A DNA stretch of 64,000 bases from contig NZ_JNXE01000001.1 of assembly GCF_000716605.1 (NCBI RefSeq), positions 124,001 to 188,000 on the forward strand, given 5' to 3'. This document shows positions 59,389 to 64,000 of this stretch, piece after piece (positions within the stretch are counted from its first letter, which is position 1; each line of letters starts with the position of its first letter). The notes beneath the pieces are model-generated. The model worked only from the letters and a program-made list of their open reading frames with translations, was not told the DNA's origin and did no database searches. The position numbers and the translations under genes were made by a program. This DNA is from Streptomyces sp. NRRL F-525 (GTDB taxonomy: Bacteria; Actinomycetota; Actinomycetes; Streptomycetales; Streptomycetaceae).

Positions 59389-60968
59389 GTCGCTTCTCCC
59401 GCCAAGGCGTTCAGTGTGCTGCGGACGTCGTCGGACCCCAGGATGTCGCGGCTCACCGTCTCCACGTCCACACCGCCTGGCCGGTCGTCGTTCAGGGTGG
59501 GCACGACCTCGCGGATCGCACGACGCAGGAACTCCGGCCCCCGCCCCAACGTGCCCGGCGCCGCCAGATCCACCGCCTGCGCGGCCACCACCGCCTCCAC
59601 GGCGAGGAGTTGACGCAGTCGGCCGAGCATCGTCGTCAACCGCCGCGCACCGAGCGCCGCGTTGGTCGAGTCGTCCTCCACGGCATCCGCGCCCTGCCGG
59701 GGATCGACGCACACGGGCACGGCCAGCATCCGGATCTCGGCGACCAGCGCCTGCGCCGTCTTCACCAGCGGCGCGAACCCCGAACGCTCCGGACCGTACG
59801 GCGAGAGGTTCGCGGGGAGTCCGCTGACGTTCGGGTCGAGCAGTCGGCGCATGCGTTCGGCGGAGATCGCCGCGGTCTGGGTCAGGGCCAGTGCGAGGGT
59901 GTCGAAGGCGAGGGCCAGGGCGGGGGTGTGGAAGTTCCCGGACGAGACGATCTCGCTTGTGCCGCCCGGCACTTCGGGGTTGTCGCCGACACCGGTCAGC
60001 ACCACCGGATTGTCCCCGCAGCCGTTCAACTCCGGTGCCAGCGCCGCATCCGCGAAGTCCAGGGCCGCGTACCCCGCACCATGCATCTGAGCGGCACACC
60101 GCAGGCTGACCGGATCCTGGACCCGGCGGGCGTTGCGGGGGTCGGTCAACTCGCCGCCGTCCAGCAGGGCGAGGAGTTCGGCCGCCGCTCGGGACTGTCC
60201 GGGAGCGGGGCGCAGCGCCAGGACCCGGGCGTCGAGTGGGCTGGTGTTGGCCCGGAAGCCCTCGTAGGTCAGAGCCGTCACCGCCTGTGCCAGGGTCAGC
60301 ACCGCGCCCGCCTCGTGCAGGGCCAGGGCACCGACGCCGGCCGCCAACGGGCTTGCGCTGCACAGGACATGGCCGTCCTTCGGGCCAAGCGCGGCTGGGG
60401 TGAGACCGGCCCGGCGCAGGGCCGTAGCGCCGTGGAGTACCTCATCGCCGTACTCCGCGCTGCCCTCGCCGATGACGACCAGGCCGACGTGTGCCATCTG
60501 GCAGAGGTCGGACGCGCCGATCGAGCCCACCTCGGGGATCACCGGATGCACCCGCGCGTTGAGCAGCGCTACGAGCAGCCGTACGATCTCCGGCCGGACT
60601 CCGCTGCCGCCGCCCGCGAGGCCGTTGACCCGGGCGAGGAGGGCGGCGCGTACGACAGGGGTCGGCAGTGGATCGCCGACCGCGTTCGCGCGGCCCCGGA
60701 CCGTGCGGACGCTGAACGCGTCGAGTTCCGTGCGGGGGAGGGCGTAGGAGGAGCGGGCGCCGAGGCCTGTCGTCAGACCGTAGGTCGGGATCTGGCGGTC
60801 GACCACGTCGTCCACGACCGCCCGTTCGCGGGCCAGACGCGGCAACACCTCGTCCGTCAGGGCGACTTGGGCGCCGTGGTGGGCGACGGCGACGACATCG
60901 CCGTAGGACAGTGTCCGTCCGTCGACGACGACCTCGGTCACCAATGGCTTCACCCCATGTCCTGTCAT
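59385..60968 (-). CDS. HAL/PAL-family ammonia-lyase homologue lacking the MIO glycine
   Basis: 527 residues with the aromatic amino acid lyase fold. YGLTTGLGARSSYALPRTEL holds the Tyr loop, VNGLAGGGSGVRPEIVRLL and SGNFHTPALALAFDTLALA are further landmarks. Canonical enzymes have GSVGASGDLAPLAH, where Ala-Ser-Gly cyclises to the MIO cofactor. Here residues 148-160 read GSIGASDLCQMAH: the Gly is missing and Asp154 follows Ser153. The rest of the gene is intact. It may be a non-lyase or altered-cofactor enzyme. It is coupled to the amidohydrolase downstream and divergent from an MFS exporter. Confidence 0.88.
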   Translation of the reverse strand: MTGHGVKPLVTEVVVDGRTLSYGDVVAVAHHGAQVALTDEVLPRLARERAVVDDVVDRQIPTYGLTTGLGARSSYALPRTELDAFSVRTVRGRANAVGDPLPTPVVRAALLARVNGLAGGGSGVRPEIVRLLVALLNARVHPVIPEVGSIGASDLCQMAHVGLVVIGEGSAEYGDEVLHGATALRRAGLTPAALGPKDGHVLCSASPLAAGVGALALHEAGAVLTLAQAVTALTYEGFRANTSPLDARVLALRPAPGQSRAAAELLALLDGGELTDPRNARRVQDPVSLRCAAQMHGAGYAALDFADAALAPELNGCGDNPVVLTGVGDNPEVPGGTSEIVSSGNFHTPALALAFDTLALALTQTAAISAERMRRLLDPNVSGLPANLSPYGPERSGFAPLVKTAQALVAEIRMLAVPVCVDPRQGADAVEDDSTNAALGARRLTTMLGRLRQLLAVEAVVAAQAVDLAAPGTLGRGPEFLRRAIREVVPTLNDDRPGGVDVETVSRDILGSDDVRSTLNALAGEAT

Positions 60969-61092
60969 GAGTGAACCTAGCGCCTGCGCTCGTGATGATC
61001 GAGTGGTGGGGAGGAAGGGGCGGGCGTACCGTCGAACGGTGAGCAACCAGTGGACGGAGCCGTTCACCGGGCTCTCGTGAGTGCGATCCGCC

Positions 61093-62646
61093 ATGAGCAG
61101 CAGTCCTCAGCAAGCCTCCGCAGCCACGACCACCACCCGGGACACCGGCGGTGGCGGCAGCACGATGGCGTTGCTGGTCATCGCGTCCTGTCAGCTGATG
61201 GTGGTCCTCGACATCACCATCGTGAACATCGCGCTTCCGCACATCCAGAGTTCGCTGGGGTTCTCCACCACCAGCCTGGCCTGGGTCGTCAACGCGTACA
61301 CCCTCACCTTCGGCGGTCTGCTGCTGCTCGGCGGGCGGGCCGGGGACATCCTCGGGCGGCGGCGGGTGTTCGTGTTCGGGGTGCTGCTCTTCGTACTCGC
61401 CTCCCTGCTGGGCGGGTTGTCGCAGAACTCCGGTGAACTCCTCGCCGCACGCGCCCTCCAGGGCGTCGGCGGTGCCATCGCCTCGCCGACCTCGCTCGCC
61501 CTGATCAGCACGACGTTCCGTGAAGGCCCGGAACGCAACCGGGCGTTCGGGGTCTTCGCCGGTGTCTCGGCCGGCGGCGGCGCGATCGGACTGCTGATGG
61601 GCGGGATCCTCGTCGAGTGGCTGAACTGGCGCTGGGTGCTCTTCGTCAACGTCCCCATCGGACTGCTCATCGTCCTGGCCACCCCGCGCTGGATCAAGGA
61701 GTCCGAACGCCACCCGGGCCACTTCGACATCACCGGCGCCCTGACCTCCACCGTGGGCCTGGTGTTCCTCGTCTACGGCTTCATCCGGGCCGCGCAGGAG
61801 GGCTGGCGGGACTGGCTCACCCTGAGCTCGTTCGCCGCGGCGGTGGTCGTCCTCGCGCTGTTCGTGCTGGTCGAGCGGCGCTCCCGGCAGCCGATCACCC
61901 CGCTGCGCATGTTCCGCGACCGCAACCGCGCCGGGACGTACGGCATCATGCTCTGCCTGTCCGCCGCGATCTTCGGGATGTTCTTCTTCCTCACCCTCTT
62001 CGTGCAGGACGTGCTGGGCTTCAGTCCGCTCATGGCCGGCTTCGCCTTCCTGCCGGTCAGTGCCGTCATCGCGGTCGGCGCGGGGCTGGCCTCACGGTTC
62101 CTGCCGACCTACGGCCCCAAGCCGTTCATGGTGGTGGGCGCGGTTCTCGCGGCGGGCGGCCTGGCCTGGCTGACGCTGACGGACGTCGACTCCACCTACC
62201 TGGGCAGCGTCCTCGGCCCGATGCTGGTGTTCAGCCTCGGCATGGGCATGGAGTTCGTCTCGCTGACCCTGATGGCGCTCTCCGACGTGCCCGTCCAGGA
62301 GACCGGCGCGGCCTCCGGACTCCTCAACGTCATGCAGCAGGTGGGCGGGTCGCTCGGGCTGTCCATCCTGGTCACGATGTTCGGCACGGCCAGCCGCAAC
62401 GAGGCGAAGGACCAGATCCCCGCGTTCCTGTCCCAGGCGACCCCGGCCGAGCGCATCCGCTTCCAGCGGACCGGCCAACTCCCGGGCGCCTGGGGCGATC
62501 ACGTCCTCACTGCCGGGGTCTCGGCCGCGTTCGTGATGGCGGCGATCTTCACTGTCGTCGCTGCCTTGATCGCCGTGGTGGTCATCCAGGTTCGGCCCTC
62601 CGATCTCGAACGCCTCAAGGGAGGCCCGGGGGTTGGACCGGTCTGA
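61093..62646 (+). CDS. MFS drug exporter, DHA2 (14-helix) type
   Basis: 517 residues. Motifs of the DHA2 family are LDITIVNIALPHIQSSLGFS, WVVNAYTLTFGGLLLLGGRA followed by GDILGRRRVF (motif A), RALQGVGGAIASPTSLALIS, and GGAIGLLMGGILVEWLNWRW (motif C region). Fourteen helices are predicted. It is divergent from the HAL-family gene (124-bp gap) and likely exports an antibiotic or toxic aromatic. An upstream in-frame GTG at 61081 would add four residues. Confidence 0.92.
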   Translation: MSSSPQQASAATTTTRDTGGGGSTMALLVIASCQLMVVLDITIVNIALPHIQSSLGFSTTSLAWVVNAYTLTFGGLLLLGGRAGDILGRRRVFVFGVLLFVLASLLGGLSQNSGELLAARALQGVGGAIASPTSLALISTTFREGPERNRAFGVFAGVSAGGGAIGLLMGGILVEWLNWRWVLFVNVPIGLLIVLATPRWIKESERHPGHFDITGALTSTVGLVFLVYGFIRAAQEGWRDWLTLSSFAAAVVVLALFVLVERRSRQPITPLRMFRDRNRAGTYGIMLCLSAAIFGMFFFLTLFVQDVLGFSPLMAGFAFLPVSAVIAVGAGLASRFLPTYGPKPFMVVGAVLAAGGLAWLTLTDVDSTYLGSVLGPMLVFSLGMGMEFVSLTLMALSDVPVQETGAASGLLNVMQQVGGSLGLSILVTMFGTASRNEAKDQIPAFLSQATPAERIRFQRTGQLPGAWGDHVLTAGVSAAFVMAAIFTVVAALIAVVVIQVRPSDLERLKGGPGVGPV

Positions 62647-62649
62647 ACA

Positions 62650-64000
62650 TCAACTCCCTTGAGATTGCTGGCCCTTCGGGATCTGCTGCTCGAACCACAC
62701 GACCTTGCCCGTGCTCAGCCGCGTCGCTCCCCAGCGGTGGGCGAGCCGGTCGACCAGGAACAGGCCCCGGCCGCCCTCGTCGCCGGGCGCGGCCTGGCGC
62801 ATGCGGGGCACCTGGGGCGAGTCGTCGGTGACCTCGCAGCGCAGCACGTCGGTGCGCAGCAGCCGTAGCGAGATGGGGCGGGAGGCGTACCGCACGGCGT
62901 TCGTGACGACCTCGCTGACCATGAGTTCCGTGCTGTCGAGCAGGGCGTCCAGGCCCCAGCGGCGCAGCACCCTGCGGGTCAGCCGGCGGGCCTGGCCCGC
63001 GGTGAGGGGGTGGGGGTCGAGGTGCCAGTAGCCGACGCTGTCCGGCGGGAAGCCGTCGAAGCGGGCGGTGAGCAGCGCGATGTCGTCGTCGCGGGCGCCC
63101 GGCGCCAGTGCGGTGAGGATGCGGTCGCAGAGCCGCTCCAGCGAGGACAGGCGGTGTCGGTGCGGGGTGGACTGGAGGTGGGTGCGCAGGGCCTCGACAC
63201 CCGTCCCCACGTCGGTGTCGCGGGACTCGACCAGGCCGTCGGTGTACAGGACCAGGGTCGTGCCGGTGGGCGCGGGCATCTCCACGGACTCGAAGACGAC
63301 CCCGCCGACGCCGATCGGCGCGCCCGGCGGGACCTGGAGCACCTCGGCGTGGCCGTTCGGGCGCAGCAGTACGGCGGGCGGGTGGCCGGCGTTGGCCATG
63401 AGGAGGCGGTGCGAGATCGGGTCGTAGATCGCGTACAGGCACGTCGCTATGTGGTCGCTGCCGAGGCGCTGGGCCTGTTCGTCGAGGTGGTGGAGGACCT
63501 CGTGCGGGGGCAGGTCGAGGCCGGCGAGGGTCTGCACGATGGTGCGCAGCTGGCCCATGATCGCGGCGGAGGTCATGGAGTGGCCCATGACGTCACCGAC
63601 GATCAGCGCGACCCGGCTGCCGGGCAGCGGGATCGCGTCGTACCAGTCGCCGCCGACCTGCGCGGTCTTCGAGGCCGGCAGATAGCGGCTGGCGAGCCGG
63701 ATGCCGGTCGGCTCGGGCAGCGAGGACGGGAGCATGGTGTGCTGCAGGGTGTCCGCGACGGAGGCCTCGTGGCCGTACATCACCGCCTTCTGGACGCCGA
63801 TCGCGGTGTGGGTGGCGAGCTGCGAGGCGACGAGCAGGTCGTCGGTGGTGAACGCGGAGCGGTCGGGGCGGCGCAGCAGGACGACGGTGCCCATGACGTG
63901 GTGGCGGCCGTGCAGCGGGGCGATGATCAGGCGGCGGCCCGGCGGCAGCGTGCCGTGCGCGCTCGCCGCGGGCCCGAGCAGTTCGGCCACGGCGGGGTGG
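62650..64000 (-). CDS. SpoIIE-type phosphatase with GAF and anti-sigma kinase domain, N-terminus cut
   Basis: At least 450 residues; the reading frame is still open at the window edge. In order: the end of a GAF domain (RLIIAPLHGRHHVMGTVVLL), and a SpoIIE/PP2C phosphatase with KTAQVGGDWYDAIPLPGSRV, ALIVGDVMGHSMTSAAIM, ANAGHPPAVLLRPNGHAEVL, LVLYTDGLVESRD and ARDDDIALLTARF. It ends in an HATPase_c RsbW-like domain with ELMVSEVVTNAVRYASRPIS and EVTDDSPQVPR. Such proteins dephosphorylate anti-anti-sigma factors and bind sigma factors, tuning stress responses. It converges on the MFS gene with 3 bp between stop codons. Confidence 0.93.
   Translation of the reverse strand, partial: HPAVAELLGPAASAHGTLPPGRRLIIAPLHGRHHVMGTVVLLRRPDRSAFTTDDLLVASQLATHTAIGVQKAVMYGHEASVADTLQHTMLPSSLPEPTGIRLASRYLPASKTAQVGGDWYDAIPLPGSRVALIVGDVMGHSMTSAAIMGQLRTIVQTLAGLDLPPHEVLHHLDEQAQRLGSDHIATCLYAIYDPISHRLLMANAGHPPAVLLRPNGHAEVLQVPPGAPIGVGGVVFESVEMPAPTGTTLVLYTDGLVESRDTDVGTGVEALRTHLQSTPHRHRLSSLERLCDRILTALAPGARDDDIALLTARFDGFPPDSVGYWHLDPHPLTAGQARRLTRRVLRRWGLDALLDSTELMVSEVVTNAVRYASRPISLRLLRTDVLRCEVTDDSPQVPRMRQAAPGDEGGRGLFLVDRLAHRWGATRLSTGKVVWFEQQIPKGQQSQGS

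Noticed and set aside
1..64000. CRISPR arrays, tRNAs, rRNAs, integrases, att sites
   Set aside because: No regularly spaced direct repeats, tRNA cloverleaf-like CCA ends, transposase or integrase genes were recognised on either strand.

Overview
The window is high-GC actinobacterial DNA and almost certainly comes from a Streptomyces chromosome arm. The evidence is the GC-rich third codon positions, AGGAGG-type ribosome sites with frequent GTG and one TTG start, Tat and Sec secreted hydrolases, PucR, SpoIIE, MarR, TetR and LacI regulators, and a short dispersed repeat that I recall as common between Streptomyces genes. It is an accessory, metabolically rich region with no tRNA, rRNA or CRISPR array that I can see.

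Layout. 1-5.4 kb: regulators and detoxification genes (SDR/TetR divergent pair, GlxA-type regulator, HD hydrolase, MarR regulator divergent from an ABC exporter). 5.4-6.3 kb: a short MltG-like lytic transglycosylase. 6.6-11.8 kb: a sulfonate operon (ssuC-ssuB-ssuA-ssuD plus a flavin monooxygenase) headed by a 27-residue Cys-rich leader peptide on a probably leaderless mRNA. 12-19.3 kb: YjbQ-family protein, then a 2050-residue secreted DNRLRE/RHS protein whose stop codon overlaps the start of a small membrane protein, which looks like a toxin/immunity arrangement. 19.3-20.4 kb: gene-poor DNA with an MFS transporter relic. 20.4-29.3 kb: GH78 rhamnosidase, a decayed esterase carrying a 45-bp perfect hairpin, and two divergent hydrolases separated by a 97-bp palindrome. 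29.6-34.7 kb: secreted amidase, OsmC protein, secreted hydrolase, cutinase.

34.0-44.4 kb is the most striking block. On the minus strand it reads acyl-CoA carboxylase beta, fatty-acyl-AMP ligase, a one-module ACP-KS-AT-ACP-TE polyketide synthase, an antigen-85-like esterase, a PucR regulator and a cutinase. These are the gene classes of the mycobacterial mycolate-condensation locus (accD4, fadD32, pks13, fbp, cutinase-like Rv3802c), found here in an organism that by its other genes should not make mycolates. It is the best candidate for an undescribed lipid-assembly system.

44.6-58.5 kb is an alpha-mannan utilisation locus: beta-helix protein, TetR/SDR pair, GH125 mannosidase, an ABC sugar importer without its own ATPase, LacI regulator, two GH76 endo-mannanases and a GH27 alpha-galactosidase with a ricin-type lectin domain. 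Five near-identical sites of the form TGGnAACGTTnCCA lie before its transcription units and define a local LacI regulon. The window ends with an amidohydrolase/HAL-family pair whose HAL member lacks the glycine of the Ala-Ser-Gly cofactor triad, an MFS exporter, and a truncated SpoIIE phosphatase.
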